Positions 34,540 through 47,124 of a DNA stretch of 64,000 bases are shown piece by piece (within the stretch, counting starts at the first letter, position 1; each line of letters starts with the position of its first letter). The DNA comes from Ophiosphaerella korrae (taxonomy: Eukaryota > Ascomycota > Dothideomycetes > Pleosporales > Phaeosphaeriaceae). Below the pieces are notes generated by a model that did not search any database, was not told where the DNA came from, and saw only the letters and a program-made list of their open reading frames with translations. The position numbers were made by a program, and so were the translations under genes. The stretch lies in the NCBI GenBank assembly GCA_028456385.1, contig JALNQF010000014.1:186001-250000 (forward strand), read 5' to 3'.

Positions 34540-36745
34540 ATGAAAGCGTCACTTTACTTCCTCGCCATCGCGTCTATTTTCTCTCCATTTGGAGAAGCAC
34601 TCGATTTCTACGTATCCACGTCTGGCTCCGATAGCAACGATGGAAGTTCTGAGGCAAAGGCCTTCGCGACGCTTGGAAAAGCGCAACAAGCAGTGCGGGC
34701 TTCCCTTAGCTCTCAAAACGCAAATATCAACGTCCGCATTGGCTCTGGAATCCACTACCTTAAGTCGCCTCTACTTTTGACTGCTAGCGACTCGGGAAAG
34801 AATGGCTTTACAGTTAACTGGATCGGAAATGATGCGACCCTGTCCGGTGGAATCAAAATCACGAATTGGGTTGCTGGGACAAATGGAATCTACTCTGCTA
34901 GTATTCCAGCCGGAACCAAGTCGCGGAATCTGTATGTTAATGGCCAGGCCTCCAACTTTGCGCGGAGAAAAGTGAACCGCAAGGACTTGAGTTACACCTC
35001 AACCGCCGTTACGTGGACCAACTCAGCTAATGATTGGATCACGAGCACTCAAGGCATTGAGAACGCTGAAATACGCTGGATCAGCTCATTCACCGACCGA
35101 TACTCTCCCATTCAAAAAGCAGGGAACAAGCAAGTCATCATGGAGCAGAATGCATGGTTCCTCAACAATTGGGGATATGACACCGTCAACAAGCCAAACG
35201 CGGATTTTGGTGTTTGGGTGCAGAATGCCCTAGGTCTACTTAGCGAAGGCGGCCAATTCTACGTGGATAGCGCTGCAGGTAAGGTCTACTACAAACCACT
35301 GAACGGTGAGAACCTCGCTAGTGTAGATGCCTACCTTGGGGTGCTGGAGACCTTGGTCTCTATCAGTGGAACGTATGGAGATCCCGCTCAGAATATCCAG
35401 TTCCAAAACATAAGTTTTGTATGTATCCCTCTGGACAATCATGTTATTGAGATCTGACTTATCACAGGCTCACTCTACATGGATGCGGCCTAGCGAGCTT
35501 GGATACGTTGATCAACAAACTGGCGGGCACATGTGCGAGAACAAGACGTACACGTCCAGCAATTTTGAATCTTCACGACCATGGTGGTGCCAGATGCAAT
35601 CTGCAGTTCAGATCAGCGCTGCTAAGAACATCATCTTCACTGGAGGCAGTTACACGCAACTCGGAGGAGGAGGTGTAGGCATTGGAAACGATGCTAACGC
35701 CCATGTTTCAGGGGTCGGATTAGGAGCAGATACCGTTGCCATTAGAGATGGCTACTTCGCACAAGTCATGGGCAATAGCATCACTGCAGGCGGTATCCGC
35801 GCTGATGGCCATCATCCAAGCAATGCAGCTATGACCAACACTCGCATCGAAATATCTGGAAACATCTTCAAGAATGTCTCGTCACTATTTAGCTCTACAG
35901 TGCCCATCTTTGGCAGCTATCTCCAGTACTCCAACATCTCGCACAACGACATTGACGTCGCGCCATACTCTGGTATCTGTTACGGCTACGGCTGGGGCTC
36001 AAACGACGCAGGCGGCAGTCCAGAATACGTCAACCGCGGCCTCTACAACTTCCAGCCCAAGTACACAACACCAACAACCTCCAAGAACAACCTCATCGAA
36101 GGCAACCTCGTCCACCGCTTTGGTCTCTCGCACACAGATCTCGGCGCCCTCTACACACTCTCCAAGTCACCCGACACCCGTATCACAGAAAACTACGCCT
36201 TCGACTCCACCGGCTTCGGCATGTACACCGACGAAGGCTCTAACTCGTACAACATCTCCAGCAACATCCTGCTCACCAACGGCATCTGGCTCGCGCAGAA
36301 CGGCCAAAACACGGCCAACAACGTCATCAATAACAACTACGGCAAAAACGGCCAAAACAGACAGGGCAACTTCCTCGTCTCCGATCTCTCGCAGGCCTCT
36401 GTCGCCGCGCGAAAGGCCGCGTACCGCGCTGGCGTTCTGCCTGCCCGACGTGCTGGCCGCCCTGTGTCGAATCCCAATATTCCCGACGGCTTTGTGGCGG
36501 TGGAGAATGTTGGTGGTAATGTGCAGGTTACTGTGCACAATTTTGATGACGCGAAGTTTAGCGATGTGGTGTTGAGTGTGCAGGGCGTGCAGGCGAGTGC
36601 GCAGAATGCCGTGACGGAGGTTCCGGCGAACGCGGCGGCGACGGCGATGTATAAGGCTGCGGGTGGAAGTGTGAAGGTGACGGTTAAGTATACGAATTCG
36701 AGGACGGGTGAGAAGGGTACTTTGGAGGTGGAGAAGGCGAGTTAG
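34540..36745 (+). CDS. Secreted right-handed beta-helix (pectin-lyase-like fold) protein
   Basis: Two exons, 34540-35418 and 35468-36745, joined in phase 0 give 718 residues. ATG 34540 starts a signal peptide (MKASLYFLAIASIFSPFGEA). DFYVSTSGSDSNDGSSEAKAF follows, the usual opening of secreted parallel beta-helix proteins in which a repeat-built coil binds or cleaves polysaccharide. Repeated beta-strand rungs appear as SAVQISAAKNIIFTGGSY, TRIEISGNIFKNV, LQYSNISHNDIDV, NLIEGNLVHRF and RITENYAFDSTGFGMYTDEG. The C-terminal 110 residues look like a separate beta-sandwich. I cannot assign a precise substrate; polysaccharide lyase or glycoside hydrolase activity is plausible. Putative N-glycosylation sites (NIS, NVS) fit secretion. 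Confidence 0.78.
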
Positions 36746-38216
36746 GGGTGTTGTTGATATGAGGGGCGATTTGAGGGTAGTGTAAAGAATTGAGATGATT
36801 TTGTGGCCGAGTGTAAGGTGCTGCTTCATGTCAACGCTTCTAAAGCGCGTGTTACGAAGTTTATACTAGAACAATCGAAGGGCACCCGGTCAGATGAAGC
36901 TAAAGTAGAGTCAACTGGCTAGTGTCAACTTACATTCCAAAGTTGGATATCAAAATATCACTACTGATAATCAGTTGGGAAAAAGATCAGGTTTGGATAG
37001 CTGCAAGATTTCTGAATCACTCAGACTGATATTCATTCGCAAATTATTTAATCTTCGGTGTCCCTAAGAGCTAAACTGTGCGCCTTGTTATCTTTCTGTG
37101 TATCAATGTAATCCAATACATTGGACATCTTCACAGCTATTGGGTCTTTGTCGTCTCCAATTTGCGTGCGTAGGCTATGGCATTAAAATGAAGGCGGCAC
37201 AGAAACCTTTCCATAAAGATGATACTGGCATATACTTCCTCGTCCAAATTCTCTCTCGGCCCTAATTTTGATGCGTTTTTGGATGATGGTCAAGTATAAT
37301 CTTGTGGTTAATATAGAGGAACTGTAAATCTTCGAACTCGTTGTTACCTTTTCTTGCACTGTCTGCGCCTTCGGAAGGTTATGCTGAACAATGAGTGGCC
37401 ACGAGCTGAATTCATTTCTTCGCCATATGACAGGTTGATATGACTCCAAAAAATATGTTATTGATAGACACACGCCACACCAATCGATATGATACATGAT
37501 GGAGGTTGAGTATACATCAAAATTTTATGATGTTTGACTCTGATGTGAATCTTTGTACTCACGTAACGATAAGCCATCCACCTAAGTTCTGAGTTCTGAC
37601 AGATATTCACTGTCACTCGCTTGATTATGGAATTTAATGAGATATAGCTTATCGGTGCAATAAGAGAGCGTAACCTCTTCGTAGTCCAGCATGAGCTTGG
37701 GCTGATGTGAATCCAGCTCAACGTGAAACGAAGCTACGCTTTATGACGGTCGTGGACGGAAGAAATTTGTAACCACATGCATGCTCTGACTGATTTGATT
37801 GTGCCCAAGTATTGTCATTCGAGAACTCTGATACATTATGGTTTATCGCAGAGAGATAGTGATGGCGTGCCCTAAGACACGGTTTAGGGTTCATGGCGAT
37901 GTTATTGAAGCAATGTAAAAAGTGCACCACAGGTAGTCATATTGAGCGAGAGAGTAGAGCATTTAAACAGGAAATCCACTAACTTGAATCGGGCAACCAA
38001 TGGGCGGTTGAGGAATCGTGCTGATGAGCCTCGGCTCATCCTCCAACATGCCATGCGCGACTCCACCAAGACGGAACACCGCATGGAGTGGGTTAGCTTG
38101 CCTCCTAGACCGAGGCCCAATATCTTTCTGCTATGAAGGAACCCTAGAGCACAGCTTCATCCCTTATTATCACCATCGTCCTGAGAGTTAGCGCAACACC
38201 TCCCAAACCGCCCATC
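36746..38216. other. Intergenic, no gene recognised
   Basis: 1.47 kb, AT-rich between 36850 and 37900, with only short frames lacking motifs. The last 150 bp form the promoter and leader of the acyl-CoA dehydrogenase gene. Confidence 0.45.
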
Positions 38217-39995
38217 ATGCCCCACGAAACACTGACCCGTGAGTCCGTCGCAAAGCATAACAAGCCAGACGACCTCTGGTGCATTATTGACCACAAGGTC
38301 TATGACCTGACTGACTTCGTCGATGCTCACCCCGGTAAGCGCCCATGAATATGGCAGCAATGCAGTCGCTGACTTGCGAAGGCGGTTCTGTTGTACTCGA
38401 ACAAGTTGCTGGTACCGACGCCACCACCGCTTTCTACAACCTCCATCGACAAGAAGTCCTGCAAAAGTACGAAGAGCTGTGCATTGGAACGATCGAAGGC
38501 GAGAAGTCTGAGGTCATAGTCCCCAAGATTGGAGATCTTAGCCCCGTACCGTATGCCGAACCGCTATGGCTACGACCGCAGTTCAAGAGCCCTTACTTCA
38601 ACGAGAGCCACAGGGCGCTACAGAGGGAACTGCGAAAGTTCACTGATGAGCACATAACGCCTGAGGCTCAGGAGAAGGAGAAGAGTGGAGAGTACATTAG
38701 CCAGGAGCTGATTGACAAGATGGCAGCCAAGGACATCCTGGCCATGCGTCTTGGACCCGGAAAGCATCTTCACGGCAAGAACTTGATGGGCGTGGTTAAG
38801 GGCGAGGACTTCGATTACCTCCATGATCTTGTGCAGGCACAAGAGGGCGTCCGAGCCAATGCACGAGGATTCCAGGACGGCAACATGTCTGGTATGATGA
38901 TCTCCTTGACTGCAATACTCCAGTGGATGCCAGAAACCCCACTGAAGGCTCGGGTGGTCAATGAGGTCTTGACAGGCAAGAAGAAGATGGCCTTAGCCAT
39001 CACCGAAGCATTTGCTGGATCAGACGTTGCGGGATTGAAGACCACAGCAGAATTGACACCAGACGGCAAGCACTACATCATCCGGGGCACCAAGAAATGG
39101 ATAACCAACGGAATGTTCGCCGATTATTTCGTAACCGGCTGCCGAACTTCAAAGGGCTTCTCCGTTATCCTCGTACCTAGGGATAACACCATTGAGACTA
39201 AAATCATCAAAACGAGCTACTCGACTACCGCCGGAACCGCATTTGTCGAGTACAACAACACAAAGGTGCCAGTAGAGAACTTGCTTGGCAAGGAGCACCA
39301 GGGATTTATTGTGATCAGTATGTCTCAGTCTGCCCCTTGGCTGTACCCCGACTAACAGGACGCAGTGGCAAACTTCAACCACGAGCGCTTCATGATGGCC
39401 TGCGCTGTGATCCGCCAGTCCCGAACCATCGTCGAGGAATGCCTCAAATGGTGCAACCAGCGCATCGTCTTTGGCAAAAAGCTCATTGAGCAGCCCGCCA
39501 TCCGCCAAAAGTGTGTACACCCATCTCTATCCTGCCCAACGTTACCTTCCCCACCGTCGCACGCTGTACGTGCCGTTATGCCCGTTCGAATTACTAACGC
39601 TACTGCAGGCTTGCCAAGATGATCAGTCTCACAGAAGCGTCACAAGCGTGGCTGGAGTCCATCGCGTACCAAATGTGCCACATGTCCTACGCACAGCAAT
39701 CCAAGCACCTTGGCGGCCCGATCGGCCTGCTCAAGTCGCATGCTACGCGGTGCGCGCACGAGATCGCGGACGAGGCCATCAACATCTTTGGCGGTCGCGG
39801 CTTGACGCAGTCCGGGTATGCTCTGCCCAACCAACTTGCATGCCATTTTTACTGACTTGGGACAGCATGGGCAAGTTCGTGGAACACTTCCACCGCACGT
39901 ACAAATTCGACGCCATTCTCGGTGGCACCGAGGAGATTCTGAGCGATTTGGGCGTCAGACAGGCCTTTAAGGATTTCCCGAAGAGCATGTTATAG
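38217..39995 (+). CDS. Acyl-CoA dehydrogenase with N-terminal cytochrome b5 domain
   Basis: Five exons, 38217-38334, 38382-39317, 39366-39510, 39609-39815 and 39866-39995, give 511 residues. Residues 1-80 are a cytochrome b5 domain: the first haem ligand is in DFVDAHPGG, which is split by intron 1, and the second is in FYNLH. Residues about 100-511 are an acyl-CoA dehydrogenase: ALAITEAFAGSDVAGL and KKWITNGMFADYF in the FAD-binding middle domain, then EAINIFGGRGLTQSGMGKF and DAILGGTEEI in the C-terminal helical bundle. The fusion suggests flavin-to-haem electron transfer instead of, or as well as, transfer to ETF. I see no obvious presequence and no terminal peroxisomal tripeptide (the protein ends KSML), so location is unclear. 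Confidence 0.87.
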
Positions 39996-41439
39996 GGCGG
40001 TGGTATGCCTGTTTTTGGCATGCTTTGTTCATGCGCCTGGGTCTGGGCCTTTTTCGGCTGTACACGAGCTATCGTATTTTGCAATCCAGACTATGATCGC
40101 CCTTGGTTGATTTATGCATATCTCCGATTGGCATGCTGGGCTCAACGGCGACTATGGGTTTTCCGGGAACCTGGTTTTGTCGGGGAGCATGACCGTACAA
40201 GGGGGGGCGCAGGAAAGGGTGAGTAGTGCGGTTTGGTGCGCTCGAGCCATGGAATTCTATCGAATCTTGCGTACACTGTAATTTACATACAACTTGGATC
40301 AGCCTAGTATCGTGTGTACCCACCTCCAGCTAGGTGTACAGCCTCGCAATGGTTCTTGAATTATATACATATTTCTATTGGAGTTTTGATAACATTCTAT
40401 AGCCCGAGCGCACCGAACGCACTACTCACCCTTTCCTGCACCCCTCTTGTATTTGGCGTGACCGAGACTGGATTTGTGGAGCGACGAGATGGATTCGATG
40501 GGCTGGAGGTGGTTTCATCTGCATGAATTGGAACAGCCTCTAGAATATTGAACTCCTTTGGCGCCTGATTTGGGAGAATGTAGGCATTCTGGTCGGAGCA
40601 TATGGCGAATGGAGACCGGCTGTGTTGGAGCACTCGAATCAATGCAACAAACGCTTCAAAAAACCCATCCCAAAAAACAGCGCCCCACACAGTCCCCCGC
40701 CAACAAACCCCATCCAGCACAACACCCAACCTGCACCAAATCCGGCCACATCACCAGCTTGCGCACTTGGAACCCCCAGCTTCCCATCACGCACCGCACG
40801 ACCACCTGTTCCGCACGCCAGCCAGCCAATCAGACGCGCACATGTGACAGGGGCGGCGACCACGTGTTGCGGCCGTAAGCGAGCGCCGCAGTCTGGACTG
40901 GGGTGTGTGCAGGGCAGGCAGGCAGGCAGGTGAGGCGAGGCGCCAGGGCGGTGAGAATGGGCTCAGGGCGGCACCACACCACCGACTCTGCCAGAGGGGA
41001 CGAGAGGGAGGGGAGAACGGGGGAAGTTGCTGGCGTAGCAGGCGGGAATTGGGTGGAGGGTGGGAATTGGGGGATGGGGTGGTGGTGGTGGGTGTTGGAA
41101 TGGGGTGGAAGGCGAGGTGCGATTAGTCATGAGGCTGCGTGGGCTGCGCGGGCTGCGCTGTCAGGGAAGGCGAGGGAGGGTGGATGGATGGGCTAAGATG
41201 TCTCGTGCTGTGGTTTAAAGGTTGGGCCCGGTGCCTGCTATCTATCCATTCACACTCCTCCACAACTCGCTTCTTCGGTTTGTCTGCACTGTGTGTTGTT
41301 CGCGCTTGGCTGTCCTGTCCGGGGTTTATATCGCTCTGGGGCTGCTCGCACGACTCCTTCCTCCATCACACCTGACTCGCAGCTGTCGCCGCCATTGTCA
41401 CTGTCTTCACTACTCCTCACGTCACCAACTACCGCCAAC
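39996..41439. other. Intergenic, no gene recognised
   Basis: 1.44 kb. The right half (40880-41200) is G-rich with GGGTGGAGG-like runs, probably the promoter of the ubiquitin-like/AN1 gene. No coding signal. Confidence 0.45.
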
Positions 41440-41987
41440 ATGCAACGCACACCCAGCCCAGCCGCTGACCCTGAAGACACAATGCAAATCTTCATAAAGT
41501 CTGTGTCTGGAGACTCAAGTATGCAACCCATCCATCTATGAAGATACCCCTGGCTGACCCTCCCCAAGCCATCCCACTAACCCTCCCGCCAACAACCTCG
41601 ATATCCACCTTGCACACCCTCCTCGCCCTGCGCGCCAACGTCCCCACGCCCTCAGACCTCCGCCTCGTGCACGCCGGCAAACACCTCTCGTCCTCGCGCA
41701 CGACACTGCGCGGCTACGGCATTGCGCCCAACGCAACGCTGCACATGGCGCTGCCGCTGCGCGGCGGGATGCCACCCAAGAAAATTCGGTGCTCGTTCAA
41801 GCAGTGTCGCGACGCGGCGCAGCGCATCGTGGGCGACTGTGGGTTCTGCAGCGGCCATTTTTGCGGAAAGCATCGGCTGCTCGAGGACCACAAGTGTGAG
41901 GGGTTGGAGGATTGCAAGAAGGAGAGCCATGAGCGGAATGCGAATAAGCTGAATTCGGAGCGGACGGTGGCGATAAAGGGGGTGTGA
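41440..41987 (+). CDS. Ubiquitin-like domain fused to AN1-type zinc finger
   Basis: Two exons, 41440-41518 and 41569-41987, are joined by a 50-nt intron with a CTGAC branch site and give 165 residues. A ubiquitin-like domain (MQIFIKSVSGDSTIPLTLPP, LRLVHAGKHLSSSRTTLRGYGI) ends in LPLRGG. Directly after it comes MPPKKIRCSFKQC and an AN1-like finger (GDCGFCSGHFCGKHRLLEDHKC), then a charged tail. The layout recalls ubiquitin or FUBI fused to ribosomal proteins, where proteases cut after GG. AN1 proteins often work with Cdc48 and the proteasome in stress responses. Whether this one is cut at RGG is not known. The start gives a 14-residue leader before MQIFIK; a downstream start at MQIFIK is an alternative. 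Confidence 0.85.
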
Positions 41988-44900
41988 GGACTACGGGCTG
42001 ACATGTGTATTGGTAGCCGGTAACCGGCCGACTTTGGCTTGGGTTTCGCAGGCGGGGAGGATGCGGTAATGATTGGAATGGCGATTTGATTGTTTTGATG
42101 TTTGTAGCATGGCGTTTGTCTGTGGGGGCACTTTGTTGCTTTGTAGATTATGAGAAACAGGATTTAGATTCGCTATATATGGCTCTGTTGTATATTCCGA
42201 ATCGTACTTGGTAGCTGCTGGCTGTGGCTGGCCATGTGCCTAGGCATTCTACTCATTGTGTGTGATGGAGTCTTGATGGCGAGGGCTTTCCTCTGCTTCT
42301 TCTGCTTGTCAACCTTGCCGAAGCCAATACCTACCATCTTGGACCGGCTTACAGAGGCGCAACTAAGATCCTAGACTGTTAAGTTGCAAGTGCCTGATAC
42401 TCGGTGCGTCTACGCAATGTCGTGCATTGGGATACCGGCCGTATATGGTGTGCTATTGTGTGATGGCCACCACAACTGACAGGTACCTCGGGAGCAACCT
42501 GTGTAACCAGCGCGGTCAGAAGCATGTGGCTGCGATGTCGCCGCCTTGATTTTCCTTCTGAAGGCGATGCCCGAGACATGAGGGCGTGGCGTCACCATAC
42601 CGCAGGTGCACATCCTGTGAATCACATGCTCGCAGCGCTCTCCCTTCCACTCCGCCGCGACACTGTCACGTCAGGTGGCGTCGTGGCGAGGGGGGGGCGG
42701 GGGGGCGGACATGGCTGCGGAAAGTGGTCTGATCGTGACGAACGCCATCTCAATCCGGAAATAAGAGTGGCGTTTTTTTCCGCTCCGCCCGTATTTGCTT
42801 ATTCAAACAACGCTGACCTAGGTCGCTACGGATTGTGCAATACGATATAGGAGGAGATTGTGTGCCTTGTTGACACCCGAGCCCCGTCCTGGGCGCTATT
42901 GCCGCTGGGGCTGCATGTTCCTGGTGATGGATGTCGTCTAGGCTAGGTTTGGTAGCGTGATTGTGGTTGCGTCACACAGCAACCGCGCCACGGTACTTGT
43001 CAGACGAGATGAACTTACGGAGGAGCCTTTCAAAAGTTCTTACCCGCGCTAAAAAAAAAGCCACAATCTTGGCACACAATGTGGAAGTCTTCTACCTCTC
43101 AATTTGCTGAATTTTCAATAGCTATCTAGCCATTTCTCATGTCTATATGGTGCCCAGTTACGATGTTAATACTCGAGACATAGTTGTTGCCCTAGAATCA
43201 CGACTTGAGGGCAAGACCGCACTATGTGGTCGCAATCACTAGACTACCTAACCTAGAAATGTAGCCTTTTAGTGTCTTGGCGTGGGCAATGACTTTTGAA
43301 AGGCACCTCCGTATGGGCACCTGCCTGGCTAATTTCACCCTCTTCACCCAACCTCAATATCAATCTCAGCACCAACCATCACACCCCTTTTATCAGGCCT
43401 CTTATCTCACTTTGCTTATGCATGTGGCAGCCCGACGCGCATCTGTGCTCTCTGTTGAGCGTGCGTGCGTGCGTGCGTGCGTGCGCAGCCGCCTTGTCCT
43501 CCGTCCTCGGCGAATGGGCTCCAGCTGGGTACTCCAGGCCGACTGAACTTCTGGGAGTCATGTAAAAATGTAAATCACCTTCTCGCCTGTTGAAGGCCAC
43601 GAGGCACGGCTTGTTATCTGCGGCAGTGCCGTCGATCTCCAGGCTGCGGCGACATTGTGGACCATCGATACCGCGCTTGACGTCGTTGTGTGAGTTTCGA
43701 AGGCAGCCTTTCCCCACCCTTCTCCATGGCACCTAAAGCAGATATTTGGGGGAAGAGCTGCACTACTTAGGGAAAACTCGGGTTGGGTCGGAGTCTAGAT
43801 GAGGGCCATCCTGGATGCAACTTGCCTATCTAGGAACATACGCTGTGAAGATCCTCTTGGCGTCTCAATCCAGATTCCCTCCGCTGATCTTTTGTTCCAT
43901 GCACCAGGTATTGAACCTTGTTTGATCGCACAGCTTTTGTTTCACTACTCTTATCATCAGAACCGCTCAAGACGACAGCCAATGATGTGTCGACGCCCGG
44001 ATGTCTACCAACCGATGAACTAGGTTGAGGACTGTGCTGAGCAAAACGCTTCTGAAGCCGTTGAAGATGCACGCGGCAAACCATACCATGGTTGACCATT
44101 TCTCCTATCCCCATCGCGGCTCGAAAATTGATCGACATCTAGCGCGGGTCACAGATCTCAAATGCCCAGCCGTAGGCGTGGGTCCGCTCAGACGCCGGTG
44201 CGAACACCTACAAGCAATTGAGGCTGTGTCAAGATAAACATGCAAGATGCCAGCGCCCGTGGCTCGCTGCACACCTTTACACTTGGCCTGTGTTGGCGAC
44301 AGTCGGCCCTTACGACGACTACCACGAGAGCTAGGACACACTAGGACGTCATCTCCCATATCACTCCCGTTTGCGTCCTCTCACTCAACAGCCCTTTGTT
44401 CCACACCGGCTGGAACAAACAATCGTCGCCCTGTCGCAATGCGTACATTCTTCGGCACGACGAGCGCCAAGATGCGTACGCCAAGGCGGAATGTGGATCA
44501 GTTTGGTTGGTGTGCCAGTGTGGAACACACCGGCCCAATTGACAATTTCCATATGACGCCTCCGCCGGATACCGCCAAGAAAAGGCCCGCTCCGCTTCTC
44601 TTGGGTCCCCTGCCTCATCCTTTGAAACTTTGGAAAGGTAGTCTGTGCCGAATAACTTCACTTTTGTGAAACCAGGTTTATTGCTCTCCGCCTATCTCAG
44701 CACGCTATAATCTGGGTACGCTATGTTCAATGACGAGTCGTGTCCACCATCTGCCACACGCACGGCGCAACCCTCCAAAACATCTGTGTTTCTCTCGCTC
44801 TGGAGGTTTGAAAGGCTCTTATCACGACTGGTGCCTCCTTGTCCTGGAATTGCAGCATAGTTTCAATGCTGTCAACGATTGAAATTGTGCTTTTCAAGTG

Positions 44901-45438
44901 AGCATACTGCTTTGTACGTTTTCAAGCCTTGGGCTGCAGGTGATATCACAGGTGCCCGATCTCAACGAACCAACAGACCCCGAACCCGGCGGAATCATGA
45001 CTGTTTCCGCGTATGTGTGTGGTCTTGGCTCATCTTGGATTGGTTTCCTTGCATTGCTTGTGCACCCTTAGCTCTCGGCTTCTTATTACACGGCCGGTTT
45101 GAGTACCACGTCACCGTGTACAGAGACGCAAAGAGTCAGCCATACGGGGGTTACGCGCGTGCTTGGGCACAAGTGGAGCCCCTACTTATCAATCAATCTT
45201 ATTAATACGTACCCCAGATCTAGCACTTCTGCCCACGGGTGTATGAAATTACCTATATCTTGACTGCTCCCGCCGTAAGTTTGTGATAATCTGCATAACA
45301 GTGCATACTACCCAACGCCCCTTCAGCACCAATTTTGTTGGCACGTCTTTATCCTGTACATTGCCACCTGCCTAGGTCATTGGTCTATGGTCTTTCCTCC
45401 TATCTAAGCCCCACCTCAAACACTACACAAACACAACA
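41988..45438. other. Large intergenic region, no gene recognised
   Basis: 3.45 kb with no frame I can support on either strand. The longest, 117 to 140 codons at 43379-43732 and 44247-44669, show no motif, and overlapping frames on the opposite strand are of similar length. Simple repeats include a GCGT tract at 43459-43486. It lies between the AN1 gene and the transporter. Confidence 0.5.
43459..43486. repeat. (GCGT)n microsatellite
   Basis: Tandem GCGT/GTGC units, about seven copies, within the gene-free region. Confidence 0.85.
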
Positions 45439-47124
45439 ATGACACGTTCTCTCGATATGGAGAGCCGGGAGAACAGTCGAGGCACTTTGCCTTTGTCACT
45501 GGCACCTACTGAAGCAGCCTCTGTACGCAATATCTCAAGGCCAAGCTCACAACCAGCAATGGAAGAACCGGACTGGCCTCGAACATGGCGAGCATATGCC
45601 TGCTTACTGGGTTGCTTCTTCCTCATGTTCAATTCGTGGGGTCTTGTTAACGCATATGGCACATGGTCATCTTACTATCTTGGCCACTCACTACGGGGGA
45701 CGGATCAACTACAGCTGAATCTCATCGGTTCAACGCAGTCGTTCCTTGTTCTCCTGCTCTCTAACCCAGTTGGCCGACTTCTTGATGCTGGTTACTCTCG
45801 CTATGTGCTCGGATTTGGTACAGTCTTCGTCCCTCTTGGCCTCTTCCTTCTTTCAGTCGTGCACCCCTCCAACATCCATTTTATCGCAAGTTTCGGCTCC
45901 ATATGGGGAGTCCAAGGCCTTATCGTTGGTCTGGGAATGGCCCCTTTCTTCGTTTCGAGCTCACAGAGTAAGTCATCCATTAAATCGCATAGACAAACCT
46001 GACTCTCACCAGTTGCCTCCACATGGTTTCCGAAGCGAAGAGGTCTTGCTGTTGGCTACGTTGCGTGCGGAGCCAGTGTTGCTGGCGTCATCTATCCCAC
46101 GATGCTTCGTTATCTCATTTCAGCGCTTGGGTTCAACAACGCAGTTCGTTGCGTGGCAGGTCTAACCACACTGACTTGTATCTTTTCTTTCATCTTCGCC
46201 ACATCTAACCCTACTCATGACCACCATGAGCCAAAGAGCTGGGCTGCGAAGAGCACCTGGTTCGACCCAGAGGCCAAAACCAACCGAGCATTCTGGTGGT
46301 TCACAGTCTCAGTCGCCTTCCTCTTCTTTGGCTTCTACCCCATCTTCTTTAACATCGAAGAGGTAAGCACCCTACCCCCATTACTCTGTCAAATCTAACC
46401 CACCTAGTGGGCCGCCTTCTCCGGCTACGGCACGCGTGACCGCGTCGGCGCCGCCCAAGAAATAACCACTGGGCAAGAAACCAGCAAGCCCATCGAAACC
46501 TTCTGGCTCCTCACCATCATGAACGGCGCCTCCACCTTCGGCCGCATCCTCCTCGCCCACTTCTCCGACAAACTCGGCGCCCTCAACATGCACTCCGCCG
46601 CACAACTCACCTGCTCCCTCCTCGTCCTCATCATGTGGCCCCTCGCCCAATCCGAAGCCGCAGCCATCGCCTTCTGCATTGTCTTCGGGCTGTTCTCCGG
46701 CACAGTCATCGGGTGCCCCCCCGCGTCTATCGCAAACATCCTCAATTGCACGTACAACACACCGTCGACCGCCGCTCTGGCGAAGAAGAAACTCGGCCAC
46801 TGGACCGGCATGATGTACTCCTTCGCCGCGCTCCCGGCCCTCGCGGGCCCGCTTGTTGCTGGTTATTTGATTACTACGTATGGCAACTACCTCACGCTGC
46901 AGATGTGGTCCGGCGTCAACCTCTTCGTGTCCTTTGTCTGCATGCTTGTTGCGCGCTGGTACCTCCCCTGCGCCGACGGCGAGTCTATGCAGACCAAGCT
47001 CGCGCGCAAATTGGGCCGCGTGCAGAACAACGTGTACGTCGATACCCTACCCTTCTCACAGGCGCCTACGCGCGTGCCGAGTGAGCGTGTCGCGTCGAGC
47101 GAGAAGGTGGATCAGACTGTGTAG
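45439..47124 (+). CDS. MFS monocarboxylate-type transporter
   Basis: Three exons, 45439-45967, 46013-46362 and 46408-47124, give 531 residues. A hydrophilic N-terminus of about 50 residues precedes the DWPRTWRAYACLLGCFFLMFNSWG helix, typical of fungal monocarboxylate-porter-like (MCT, TC 2.A.1.13) proteins. About twelve hydrophobic segments follow, with a central loop between exon 2 and exon 3. Conserved pieces include NAYGTWSSYYLG, ASTWFPKRRGLAVGYVACGASVAG and IMNGASTFGRILLAHFSDKLG. Such proteins move carboxylates or related metabolites across the plasma membrane, but their substrates cannot be read from sequence. There is no biosynthetic cluster next to it. Confidence 0.87.

Noticed and set aside
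36167..36829. 220-residue minus-strand Arg/His-rich frame
   Set aside because: Antisense of the beta-helix gene's C-terminal half.
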